From positions 1 to 21,694 of the forward strand of contig JBOGFJ010000238.1 in the NCBI GenBank assembly GCA_050743385.1: a DNA stretch of 21,694 nt. The letters run 5' to 3'. The position numbers and the translations under genes were made by a program. The notes under the pieces were generated by a model. The model saw only the letters and a program-made list of their open reading frames with translations, had not been told where the DNA came from and made no database searches. Source of the stretch: JACDBD01 sp050743385. GTDB taxonomy: Bacteria; Actinomycetota; Acidimicrobiia; IMCC26256; JACDBD01. Shown here piece after piece: positions 7,381-13,829 of this stretch; the stretch's first letter is position 1; every line of letters starts with the position of its first letter.

Positions 7381-7562
7381 GCCGCCGGCAACATCGTCGC
7401 GACGGCCGAGGCGACGGCCAGGGTCGTGCAGCGACCGATCGGCATGACGGACGACGACCGATGATCTGCCCAGTCAGATCGCCCTCGCGCCTGCTGCGGG
7501 GCCGATGATTTTCCCGGTCTGCGCCGGTCGAACCCTCACGAGGCAATGAGAAGGAGATCAAG

Positions 7563-8129
7563 ATGGGAAGGATCGTGGTGAGCGAGTTCATCTCGCTGGA
7601 CGGGGTGATGCAGGCCCCGGGTGGCGAGGACTTCAAGTACGAGGGCTGGACCTTCGATTTCGATCGCGGCGAGGACGGCAACCAGTTCAAGCTCAACGAG
7701 GTGCTCGAGGCCGACGCGCACCTGCTCGGCCGCGTCACCTATGAGAGCTTCGCGGGCGCCTGGCCGAAGCGCGAGGGCGAGTTCGCCGACAAGCTCAACA
7801 AGGACCCCAAGTACGTCGTCTCGACCACGCTCCAAGACCCCGAGTGGGAGAACGTCACCGTGCTCGACAGCGGCGATGCCACCGCCCAGGTGAAGAAGCT
7901 CAAGGGCGAGCTCGACGGCTCGATCCTTGTCGCGGGAAGCCGCCGGCTGGTTCAGGAGCTCCTCGACAGCGACCTCGTCGACCAGGTCAACCTGATGATG
8001 TTCCCCGTCGCGCTCGGGACCGGCGACAGGCTGTTCGGGCAGATGGGCGACAAGAAGACCTGGAAGCTGACCGATGCGAGGCCGGTGGGAAAGGACGGGG
8101 TGCTTGTCCTCATCTACGAACGGGCCTGA
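7563..8129 (+). CDS. DHFR-fold (RibD C-terminal) family protein
   Basis: 188 aa. AAGGAG ends 7 nt before the ATG. MGRIVVSEFISLDGVMQAPGG is the characteristic first strand of the RibD_C/dihydrofolate-reductase-like group. It continues with LLGRVTYESFAGAWP, KYVVSTTL, ILVAGSRRLVQELL (the nucleotide-binding segment) and LFPVALGTGDRLF-like text (here MMFPVALGTGDRLFG). The family is NADPH-binding, related to the riboflavin-pathway reductase, but stand-alone copies such as this are usually of unknown substrate. It is a single gene, with nothing around it to define a pathway. Confidence 0.9.
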   Translation: MGRIVVSEFISLDGVMQAPGGEDFKYEGWTFDFDRGEDGNQFKLNEVLEADAHLLGRVTYESFAGAWPKREGEFADKLNKDPKYVVSTTLQDPEWENVTVLDSGDATAQVKKLKGELDGSILVAGSRRLVQELLDSDLVDQVNLMMFPVALGTGDRLFGQMGDKKTWKLTDARPVGKDGVLVLIYERA

Positions 8130-8396
8130 AGAGGCCTGCATCCCGCGATGCCGGCCAACTCGGCCACGACCTCATCGGCCATCCCCGCGGCCACGCCCCT
8201 CGACGTCGTCGTGATCACGTCGTAACCAGCGCTGAGCGCAACCGCATCTCCTCTGTGGAGGACGTGGACGAGGACCCGATGTGAAGGGTTGCCGATCTCG
8301 CTCGTCACCTTCCGAGACCCGGAAGCATCCACTGGAACTGCCGACGTTCCGGACTTAGCGTCCGTGCACGCGCCCAACGGACGACGGGGAGGACCC
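8130..8396. other. Gap without a recognisable gene
   Basis: About 270 bp. A minus-strand frame is open across most of it (8114-8398) but the product resembles no family I know. CGGAC-TTAGC-GTCCG (8350-8364) is a small perfect dyad 32 nt before the GNAT start and might be a regulatory site. Confidence 0.4.
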
Positions 8397-9305
8397 ATGT
8401 CTGAGGCACGTCAATCGGCCGCGACGAATCGTGGGACGGCGATCACGGTTCGCGACATTCAGCCAGCCGACGGCGATGAGTGCGCCCGGATCGCGTACGA
8501 GGCGTTTGGCGCCGTACATGACCACCATCAGTTCCCCCGCGACTTTCCGACGCTCGAAGCCGCCACCCAGCTCACTAGCAACTTCATCGCGCATCCCGCC
8601 ATCTGGGGTGTCGTCGCCGAAGCCGACGGGCGCATCCTTGGCTCCAATTTCCTCGATGAGCGTGGGCCGATCACCGGAGTGGGACCAATCACCGTCGATC
8701 CCCAGGCGCAGGGGCGTGGCGTCGGTCGCCGCCTGATGGAAGCGGTCATGGAGCGGGGCGCCAGCGCGCGAGGCACCCGCCTGCTTCAGGACTCTTTCAA
8801 CTTGCAGTCGCTCTCGCTGTATGCGTCGCTGGGCTTTGAGGTCAAGGAGCCGGCGGTCGTCATGAGCGGGACGCCGAGCACCCGATCTCCCGCCGGTATC
8901 GAGGTTCGTCCTCTCGAAGACAGCGATCTCGAGCAGTGCGAACGGCTCTGTCTCGAGGTCCATGGATTCGAACGAACCAACGAACTACGCGATGCGACCC
9001 AGATACCCATCTTCTCTCCGTCCGTTGCTCGCCGTGACGGTCGGATCACGGCCTACGCCACCACTCTCACCTTCTTTCCCGCTGCGTACGCCGTCGCCGA
9101 GACCGAAGATGACATGCGCGCGCTGATCGCAGGCACGATCGCGGTCGGCGACGTGCCGGCCTCCTTCCTCCTTCCGACGCGCCAAGCCGGCCTCTTTCGG
9201 TGGTGTCTCAGCGAGGGGCTGCGCGCGGTGAAGCCGATGACGTACATGACCATCGGCGAGTACCGGAACCCTGACGGCTGCTGGATCCCCTCGGTGCTGT
9301 ATTGA
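8397..9305 (+). CDS. GNAT-family N-acetyltransferase, probably two-domain
   Basis: 302 aa. ATG 8397 is chosen over an in-frame ATG 36 codons upstream because GGGGAGGA lies just before it and the extra residues are not family-like. The N-terminal GNAT domain (about 16-150) contains the acetyl-CoA-binding motif A, VDPQAQGRGVGRRLM (about 100-114), and the LYASLGFE strand of motif B. The second half begins IEVRPLEDSDLEQCERLC (about 155) and looks like a second, degenerate GNAT fold without a clear Q/RxxGxG/A. Two-domain GNATs of this type have varied or unknown acceptors. Confidence 0.9.
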   Translation: MSEARQSAATNRGTAITVRDIQPADGDECARIAYEAFGAVHDHHQFPRDFPTLEAATQLTSNFIAHPAIWGVVAEADGRILGSNFLDERGPITGVGPITVDPQAQGRGVGRRLMEAVMERGASARGTRLLQDSFNLQSLSLYASLGFEVKEPAVVMSGTPSTRSPAGIEVRPLEDSDLEQCERLCLEVHGFERTNELRDATQIPIFSPSVARRDGRITAYATTLTFFPAAYAVAETEDDMRALIAGTIAVGDVPASFLLPTRQAGLFRWCLSEGLRAVKPMTYMTIGEYRNPDGCWIPSVLY

Positions 9306-9386
9306 GCTCGTACTCCTGCAGCGAGTGGTGCGACCTCGCAGAGCATGCGGTACCGAGTACGGCTACTGAGGCTGCGGCGTCCGCTC

Positions 9387-9401
9387 ACCCGTGGCACGGG
9401 T
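9387..9401. terminator. Hairpin between convergent genes
   Basis: ACCCGT, loop GGC, ACGGGT: a perfect 6-bp stem located between the GNAT stop (9305) and the GrpB-like stop (9408). It could serve both strands. No T-run. Confidence 0.4.
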
Positions 9402-9407
9402 CTCGCT

Positions 9408-9974
9408 TTAGCTGTGTCGCGCGCCTTCGTGGCCGGCTCGTTCAACCAACTGCTCGATCAGCTCGCGCTTCGCATCCGCGTAGTCGTTCATGTCCCGATG
9501 GCGACCGGCGAGCGTACGCTTCGTGCGCTCGTACTCGGCCCGGTCGTCGGCGTTCGATCGCAGCCAGTCTCGAAACACGAGGTGGCGGCGTTCGTCTTCG
9601 CCTCCCGCCGCCCAAATGTGGACATGGACATCACGCTCGGGGGTTCGGAACATCCGGTGGCCAGCCTCACGAACCCGGATCACGTAGCCGACCCGCTCGA
9701 GTTCCGGTCCGTAGAGCTGCTCGTCATCGGGGTCGCCGACGGTCACCATGATGTCGACGATGGGCTTCGCCGCCAGGCCGGGTACCGCGGTCGAGCCGAT
9801 GTGTTCGACTCTGCGGGCGAGCGGGCCCAGGGCCGCCTCGATACGGGCCCGTTCGGCCTCGAACCGATCGACCCAGGTGGGGCGGTAGTCGACGATCTCG
9901 ATGACCCGCTCTTCGCGTCCCCCGATCAGCACCGCGTCGAGATAGTCGTCGCGATCCTTCCCTGCCTGACTCAT
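9408..9974 (-). CDS. GrpB-family (UPF0157) nucleotidyltransferase-fold protein
   Basis: 188 aa. The family signature is clear: VEIVDYRPTW-like start (here IEIVDYRPTWVDRFEAE), then VEHIGSTAVPGLAAKPIVDI, and a C-terminal LVFRDWLRSNADDRAEYERTK. The GSTAVPGLxxKPxxD block is the nucleotidyltransferase-like motif of the GrpB/UPF0157 family. Biochemical function is not established; the fold resembles minimal nucleotidyltransferases. About 30 residues precede the domain (MSQAGKDRDDYLDAVLIGGREE), so an internal start is possible. The gene is convergent with the GNAT gene and alone on its strand. Confidence 0.92.
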   Translation of the reverse strand: MSQAGKDRDDYLDAVLIGGREERVIEIVDYRPTWVDRFEAERARIEAALGPLARRVEHIGSTAVPGLAAKPIVDIMVTVGDPDDEQLYGPELERVGYVIRVREAGHRMFRTPERDVHVHIWAAGGEDERRHLVFRDWLRSNADDRAEYERTKRTLAGRHRDMNDYADAKRELIEQLVERAGHEGARHS

Positions 9975-10086
9975 GTGAGAGAGCTTGTCGGACCACCGGG
10001 GTCGCTGTCATCCAGCCTGTCGAGAAGACGGCTCGCCGACTGGCCTCGGACGACTGACGGGCGCGTTTGTCACGCCACCCCTGAAA

Positions 10087-10147
10087 GGACCCGGCAATCT
10101 CATCGGTCCCCTTCCTCGTACATCACGTAGCGAGGAAAGGAGGGTCC
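10087..10147 (+). promoter_or_regulatory. Structured leader of the small secreted-protein gene
   Basis: TTCCTCG (10112-10118) pairs perfectly with CGAGGAA (10131-10137), and TAC/GTA extends it inward around a 5-nt loop. Its 3' arm runs into the strong Shine-Dalgarno GGAAAGGAGG. GGACC(C) at 10087-10092 can pair either with GGTCC (10105-10109) or with GGGTCC (10142-10147), which lies between the Shine-Dalgarno and the GTG. Two exclusive folds are therefore possible. Function is inference. Confidence 0.4.
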
Positions 10148-10148
10148 C

Positions 10149-10412
10149 GTGAGGCGACTCGTTGTAGGTGCTGTCCTGACGTTCGGTCTCTTGGCTGCTT
10201 CTGCCGGCGGAGCCGCGGCCCAGGTGCACGGCGTGTCGCAGGCTGGCTGTGCACACGACCCCACGGTGTCTGGCGCCAACCAGTCGAGCGACAACACCCC
10301 GGCTGCGCCGATCCCGGTGACGGCGTCGAACGGGGCGGCCGCCGCGGGATCGGGCGGGGACGGTGAGCCGGCCTGTGACACGGCTGCGGAGGACGGGCGA
10401 CAGGACCGGTAG
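10149..10412 (+). CDS. Small secreted protein of unknown function
   Basis: 87 aa from GTG, with a very strong ribosome-binding site (GGAAAGGAGG, 6 nt before). Residues 1-24 are a Sec-type signal peptide: RR, a hydrophobic core (LVVGAVLTFGLLAASAGG) and an AAA cleavage site before QVHG. The mature part is about 63 residues, low in complexity, rich in Ala, Gly, Ser and Asp, with Cys34 and Cys76 that could form one disulfide. I recognise no domain. The combination of signal peptide and ribosome-binding site supports a real gene despite its size. Confidence 0.65.
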   Translation: MRRLVVGAVLTFGLLAASAGGAAAQVHGVSQAGCAHDPTVSGANQSSDNTPAAPIPVTASNGAAAAGSGGDGEPACDTAAEDGRQDR

Positions 10413-10413
10413 C

Positions 10414-10443
10414 GGTTCCTCGTGATGTAGAGGTGACCGAACC
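10414..10443 (+). terminator. Hairpin just after the small secreted-protein gene
   Basis: GGTTC (10414-10418) pairs with GAACC (10439-10443) and CCTC with GAGG inside it. It begins 2 nt after the stop. The T-rich tail is missing. TTCCTCGT in this hairpin is the same 8-mer that begins the leader hairpin before the gene. Confidence 0.35.
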
Positions 10444-10581
10444 CGTCTTCCTGCGCCAAGGAGGCGGTGACGCCCGGGAAGCGCGCGCTCCCTGAGGGCC
10501 TTCGTTGTGACGAGAGGCGGCGTCCCGGTGGAGCTCAGTCCTCTGCGGCGGCATCGCTACGTCGGGTCGTGATGCTCGGCG

Positions 10582-11358
10582 TCACCCCATGCTCGTCGGC
10601 GGACCCGCGGCCCGGGACGCGAGGATCTCCGCGACGAGCTCGGGTTGGGTCCAGTTCGGGCAATGCCCCGTAGGGATCTCGATGATCTCGGGATCGAACT
10701 CGAAGAACGCCGGGGCGATCGCTTCTGGCATCCGATCGAGCGTCCCCCGGACCAGGGTCGCCGGCAGCTCGCGCCACGCCGCGCCGGTCAGGGGCTGGGT
10801 CGCTCCGACCGGGTTCATGGGTCGGAGCCGCTCGAGCCCCGCCCGTGCCCGTGCCGGCGTGCAGTCGTGAAACAGTGCCGCGGCTGCCTCCTCGCGCTTG
10901 AGCTGGGCCCGCCCGTCCGGGCGCATCACGACCGGCTCGGCGCCTGCGTCCGGCTGCTGCTCTGTGCCGCCCGCGGCGAGGGCCATGAGGCTGGTCAGTG
11001 AGTCTCCGCGGTCGGGGACCGCGGCGGCGAGGTACACCAGGCGACGCACCGCCGGGTGCGGGCCGACCGCAGCTTCGGTGATGGCGGCGCCGCCCGCCGA
11101 GTGGCCGCAGAGCAGGACTGGAGGCGTCGCCGCGTCGAGCACCTGGCGTACCGCCGCCGCGTCGGCGTAGAGGTCGCCGTCATGGGCGTCATCTTCGCTC
11201 TCGGGTGCGACACTCGGGAGGTCGACGGCGACCACTCGGATGCCCTGGGCCTCCAGCGCCCGAGTGACGTCCGCCCAGACCCACGCCCCGAGAAAGCCGC
11301 CGTGGACGAGGACGACTGTTGCCTCGCGGGGTGGTTCGGAGCTCCGCTGGACAGCCAA
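10582..11358 (-). CDS. Alpha/beta hydrolase
   Basis: About 258 aa from a TTG at 11358; no ATG or GTG is well placed and the upstream in-frame stretch is Arg-rich and unlike protein, so the start is uncertain. VVLVHGGFLGAWVWADV carries the oxyanion-hole HGG. The nucleophile elbow is GHSAGG (Ser about 87), the acid probably Asp about 208 (RGTLDRM), and the base His about 232 (PTGHCPNWTQPE). This is the layout of EstC-like/salicylate-esterase-like hydrolases in which the final His sits before a P-x-x-A/W-x-x-P motif. Substrate unknown. Divergent from the SRPBCC gene at 11535. Confidence 0.85.
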   Translation of the reverse strand: MAVQRSSEPPREATVVLVHGGFLGAWVWADVTRALEAQGIRVVAVDLPSVAPESEDDAHDGDLYADAAAVRQVLDAATPPVLLCGHSAGGAAITEAAVGPHPAVRRLVYLAAAVPDRGDSLTSLMALAAGGTEQQPDAGAEPVVMRPDGRAQLKREEAAAALFHDCTPARARAGLERLRPMNPVGATQPLTGAAWRELPATLVRGTLDRMPEAIAPAFFEFDPEIIEIPTGHCPNWTQPELVAEILASRAAGPPTSMG

Positions 11359-11504
11359 CGCTCCAAGCCTATGGGAGTGGCGACGCCGAGCCGAAGGAAG
11401 ACGGAGTGCAGGAGCCCGTGGCGCGCGTCGCGGACGCGCGCTGACGCGGCTGAGAAGAGGAACGCGCCGGTTTCGTGGTCGACAGGACCGGGGAAGCCCT
11501 GTAG

Positions 11505-11533
11505 TCATCTCACACGTCTGACGGAGGAGATGA
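11505..11533 (+). promoter_or_regulatory. Inverted repeat overlapping the SRPBCC ribosome-binding site
   Basis: TCATCTC (11505-11511) and GAGATGA (11527-11533) are perfect 7-bp arms with a 15-nt loop. The right arm overlaps the Shine-Dalgarno region GGAGGAGA directly before ATG 11535. It could hide the ribosome-binding site or be an operator. Confidence 0.35.
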
Positions 11534-11534
11534 G

Positions 11535-12022
11535 ATGGCTACGACGCAGCTGACGCGACCGCCGAAGGCACGCACGGAGATGCTCGTTCGCAAGCCTGCG
11601 GCCGAGGTCTTCGAGGCCATCGTCAACCCCGACATCACCACGCAGTTCTGGTTCACAAAGGGCACTGCCCGGCTCGAGGCCGGCAAGAAGGTCCGCTGGG
11701 ACTGGGAGATGTACGACATCTCCGTCGAGGTGACTCCGAAGGTGGTCGAGCCCAACGAGCATGTCGTGATCGAGTGGCCCGGCTACAGCGGACCGACGAC
11801 GGTGACGTGGGAGCTCATGGCTCAGGATGACGACACGACCTTCGTGAGGATCATCGAGGAAGGCTTCACGGGAGACGCGGACGATCTCGTGCGCTATGTG
11901 GTCGATTCACCCAGGGCTTCACGTGGATGCTCGCCGGGCTCAAGGCTCTCCTCGAGCACGGCGTCAGGCTCAACCTCACGGCGGACGCACATCCGAGAGG
12001 ACTGGTCGAGGCGAGCACGTAA
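11535..12022 (+). pseudogene. SRPBCC-domain gene broken by a one-base deletion
   Basis: Frame 0 gives MATTQLTRPPKARTEMLVRK, the PDITTQFWFTKGTARLEAG segment, WDWEMYDISVEV and the strand EWPGYSGPTTVTWEL, as in SRPBCC/Aha1-like proteins. After VVDS at about 11908 that frame turns into Ser/Arg-rich noise. Moving one base gives TQGFTWMLAGLKALLEHG then VRLNLTADAHPRG, the expected C-terminal helix, ending in TAA at 12020-12022. One missing base near 11908 explains this. Without it the protein would be 162 aa, normal for the family. Either a recent mutation or an assembly error; the original frame runs on into the next gene and gives a false 284-aa fusion. Confidence 0.85.
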
Positions 12023-12080
12023 CCCGCCGATGGTACGTACTGTCGTGTGCCTCGGCTGCGAACCGCGAGGAGGTATGCCT

Positions 12081-12389
12081 GTGTCGAAGATCGCGATCGT
12101 TGCGCGTGTCCGCGTGAAGGAAGGGAGGGTCGATGAGTACCTCTCGGCCTTTGCGCCGTTGCTCGAACAGGCCGAGAAGGAGCCGGGAACACTCCTCTAC
12201 CTCGTGCAGCGATCCAAGGACGACCACCACGTCTTCTGGACCTCGGAGCTCTACGCGGACGAAGCAGCGTTCGCGGTGCACGGTTCGAGCGAGGTCCACG
12301 CGGCGGCCACGCCGGTGTTCACCGAGGTGATTGCCGATGCCGACGTGATCGTCGGTGAGGCCTTGATGGGCAAAGGTCTCAGCGCTTGA
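12081..12389 (+). CDS. Antibiotic-biosynthesis-monooxygenase (ABM) domain protein
   Basis: 102 aa. GTG 12081 is preferred: AGGAGG ends 7 nt before it, whereas ATG 12075 would have a spacing of only 1. SKIAIVARVRVKEGRVDEYL, then PLLEQAEKEPGTLLYLVQRS and WTSELYADEAAFAVHGSS, is a typical ABM ferredoxin-like fold, which as a dimer covers quinol or heme-like substrates (YgiN/HmoB-like). The family works without a cofactor or acts as a small oxygenase. It is 58 nt behind the broken SRPBCC gene on the same strand and probably co-transcribed with it. Confidence 0.88.
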   Translation: MSKIAIVARVRVKEGRVDEYLSAFAPLLEQAEKEPGTLLYLVQRSKDDHHVFWTSELYADEAAFAVHGSSEVHAAATPVFTEVIADADVIVGEALMGKGLSA

Positions 12390-12426
12390 GTATCCGGACT
12401 CTGCATCGCGCCCATATCCCGGCGGC

Positions 12427-12465
12427 AAGGTGAGGTCGCGGGTTCGAATGCCGTCGTCGGCTCCA
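12427..12465 (+). tRNA. 3' fragment of a tRNA, probably tRNA-Thr
   Basis: The run AAGGTGAGGTCGCGGGTTCG followed by AATGCCGTCGTCGGCTCCA reads like the 3' half of a tRNA: end of the anticodon stem, variable loop AGGTC, T-arm with GTTCGAAT, acceptor strand CGTCGGC, discriminator T and an encoded CCA (12463-12465). AAGGxTGAGGTCG and the T discriminator resemble tRNA-Thr. G replaces the expected C at position 61, breaking the G53-C61 pair. No matching 5' acceptor (GCCGACG) lies at the required distance, so this is a partial copy, not a functional gene. Confidence 0.6.
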
Positions 12466-12481
12466 AACCAGCAGTCAGATG

Positions 12482-12505
12482 CCTCCGGGGCTTTCGCCCC
12501 GGAGG
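12482..12505. terminator. Strong bidirectional terminator-type hairpin
   Basis: CCTCCGGGGC (12482-12491), loop TTTC, GCCCCGGAGG (12496-12505): a perfect 10-bp GC-rich stem. It abuts the stop of the minus-strand VOC gene and follows the tRNA fragment and the ABM gene on the plus strand. No T-run on either side. Confidence 0.7.
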
Positions 12506-12892
12506 TCAGCGAGCTGCCGGTTGGAACAGCTCTACGACGTTGCCCGACGGGTCCTCGAGCAGGATCTGCTTGCCGCCGGGACCGGTCACAATGTCGTTGC
12601 GGAACGTCGCGCCGGCGTCGCGAAGTCGTCTCACGTCAGCGTCGATGTTGTCGACGACGAAGTGGATGCGGTTCCAACCGCCCGGTCCGGGCTTGCGACC
12701 GTCGGGCATCGGACGCCCCGCTGAGCTCTGTGGCCCTGCGAGCAGAAGCCGCAGGTTCCCGCGCTTGACGTCGGCGAACGCGGGCGCTGCGCTCGTCAAG
12801 AGCTCGAAACCGAGCAGCTTGCTGTAGAAGGCGATTGCCTCGTCGACATCGTCGACCATGTAGCGGACGTTCACCATTTCATTGTTCGACAT
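12506..12892 (-). CDS. VOC-family protein in the arsenic-type cluster
   Basis: 128 aa. MVNVRYMVDDVDEAIAFYSK, LLGFELL, NRIHFVVDNIDADVRRL and LLEDPSGNVVELFQPA are the standard strands of a VOC monomer (bleomycin-resistance/glyoxalase-like). Good GAGGAGG site 7 nt before the ATG, inside the end of the ArsR-ArsC gene, which it overlaps by 14 nt, so the two are one operon. ArsI C-As lyases are also VOC proteins in ars operons, but the vicinal Cys pair of ArsI is missing here, and the first metal-ligand His is Arg. Its role in the cluster is open. Confidence 0.87.
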   Translation of the reverse strand: MSNNEMVNVRYMVDDVDEAIAFYSKLLGFELLTSAAPAFADVKRGNLRLLLAGPQSSAGRPMPDGRKPGPGGWNRIHFVVDNIDADVRRLRDAGATFRNDIVTGPGGKQILLEDPSGNVVELFQPAAR

Positions 12893-13688
12893 GTGTCGAC
12901 CTCCTCGTCGATGGTTTGTCGAGCAGATGGAGCAAGAACTCGATGCGCGTCTCGAGCTCGCCGGCGGTGCGCTCGAACGCGGGAAGGATCGCGGGTTCGC
13001 TCGGGCCCTCGAGCGCGGGGTCGGGCACGCTCCAGTGCACGAGGTCCGGGTGCGACGGAAACTCGGGACAGACCTCGCGGACGCGGTCGCAGAGCGTGAT
13101 CACGAAGTCGAAGCGCTGGCGTAGAAACTCGTCTAGGTGCTTGGTTCGGTTCGTGCTGATGTCGATGCCGCGCTGCTTCATGACCCGTACCGCATTGGCG
13201 TGGAGTGGTTTCGGATGGCTTCCCGCCGACGCGGCTTCGATCGTTCGGTCCGACATCTGTTCGAGCAACGCCTCCGCGATCTGCGAGCGTGCGCTGTTCC
13301 CGGTGCACAGGAACAAAACCCGCGGTCGGCGACGCGAGGGCCCCAGCGATCGTGGCGTCGACGGCTTCGGCACGAGCCACAGGGCTGGGTGCAGCGCGCC
13401 GCCCGCCGCCTGCAGCTGCTCCCCACAACGCGACAGGTCGACCGCGTAGTAGCTGTCCCGTCGATCGGCGGAGCTTCGACGCGCGCGCACGAGCCCGCCT
13501 TTGCGCAGCTGACGCAGGTGGTACGACACCAGGCTCTGCCGCTCGCCGAGGAGCTGTGTCAACTCCCACACGGCTCGGTCGCTGTGCACGAGCTCCCGTA
13601 GCAGCCGCCAACGAAGCGGATGTGCGACCAGCCGCAGGAAGTGCGGCGCATCGTCGGCAGTGGGCCCTGGGCGGACGGTGTGTTCCAC
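12879..13688 (-). CDS. ArsR regulator fused to thioredoxin/mycothiol-type arsenate reductase ArsC
   Basis: About 269 aa from GTG 13688. Residues about 17-86 are an ArsR winged helix (FLRLVAHPLRWRLLRELV, then QSLVSYHLRQLRKGGLV). Residues about 122-250 are a low-molecular-weight phosphatase-fold ArsC: P-loop FLCTGNSARS with Cys128, the redox pair Cys200 and Cys207 in TLCDRVREVCPEFP, and the general acid Asp about 223 in VPDPA. All three Cys of the three-cysteine arsenate reductases are present. The protein would reduce As(V) to As(III) and regulate its own operon. In-frame ATGs at 13721 and 13739 are alternatives; 13688 fits a leaderless promoter. Confidence 0.93.
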   Translation of the reverse strand: MEHTVRPGPTADDAPHFLRLVAHPLRWRLLRELVHSDRAVWELTQLLGERQSLVSYHLRQLRKGGLVRARRSSADRRDSYYAVDLSRCGEQLQAAGGALHPALWLVPKPSTPRSLGPSRRRPRVLFLCTGNSARSQIAEALLEQMSDRTIEAASAGSHPKPLHANAVRVMKQRGIDISTNRTKHLDEFLRQRFDFVITLCDRVREVCPEFPSHPDLVHWSVPDPALEGPSEPAILPAFERTAGELETRIEFLLHLLDKPSTRRSTHVEQ

Positions 13689-13694
13689 GAGCAC

Positions 13695-13736
13695 ACCGTA
13701 CCCAGTCGAACCCGATTCCATCAAACTCACTTGATG
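13695..13736 (-). promoter_or_regulatory. Leaderless promoter with ArsR-type operator for the ArsR-ArsC gene
   Basis: On the minus strand TTGATG (13724-13719), 18 nt, TACGGT (13700-13695); GTG 13688 begins 7 nt beyond, so the transcript would start at the start codon. The -35 is one arm of a perfect dyad CATCAA-N6-TTGATG (13719-13736), the kind of ATCAA-N6-TTGAT site I associate with actinobacterial ArsR repressors. Confidence 0.55.
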
Positions 13737-13771
13737 CATTTTCGGAGCGAGACCCCACGGGTTGGCGCTCC

Positions 13772-13795
13772 TCAAGTAATCAAATGATTACTTGA
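13772..13795. promoter_or_regulatory. 24-bp perfect palindrome, probable operator of the rightward operon
   Basis: Arms TCAAGTAATCA (13772-13782) and TGATTACTTGA (13785-13795) are separated by AA. It is A+T-rich within very GC-rich DNA and its right arm supplies the first four bases of the TTGACA box of the rightward promoter. It differs from the CATCAA-N6-TTGATG site 36 bp away, so two different ArsR proteins may read them. Confidence 0.7.
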
Positions 13796-13820
13796 CAGCC
13801 CCCCGAGGCCCCGTCACACT
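13792..13820 (+). promoter_or_regulatory. SigA-type promoter of the ArsR-rhodanese operon
   Basis: TTGACA (13792-13797), 17 nt, CACACT (13815-13820). The -35 is consensus, the -10 keeps A2 and T6. Transcription would start near 13827, 3 nt before the ATG, with no Shine-Dalgarno: an almost leaderless mRNA. Confidence 0.55.
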
Positions 13821-13829
13821 GGCGTCCTC

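Noticed and set aside
10100..10459. Minus-strand frame across the small secreted-protein gene
   Set aside because: No ribosome-binding site and no domain, whereas the plus frame has a signal peptide and a strong Shine-Dalgarno.
12389..12465. A complete tRNA gene ending at 12465
   Set aside because: No 5' acceptor strand, D-arm or anticodon stem pairs with the 3' half within about 76 nt; GCCGACG at 12339 is inside the ABM coding sequence and too far away.
12506..12892. VOC gene as an ArsI C-As lyase
   Set aside because: The vicinal Cys pair that binds the arsenical in ArsI is absent and the first metal His is Arg.
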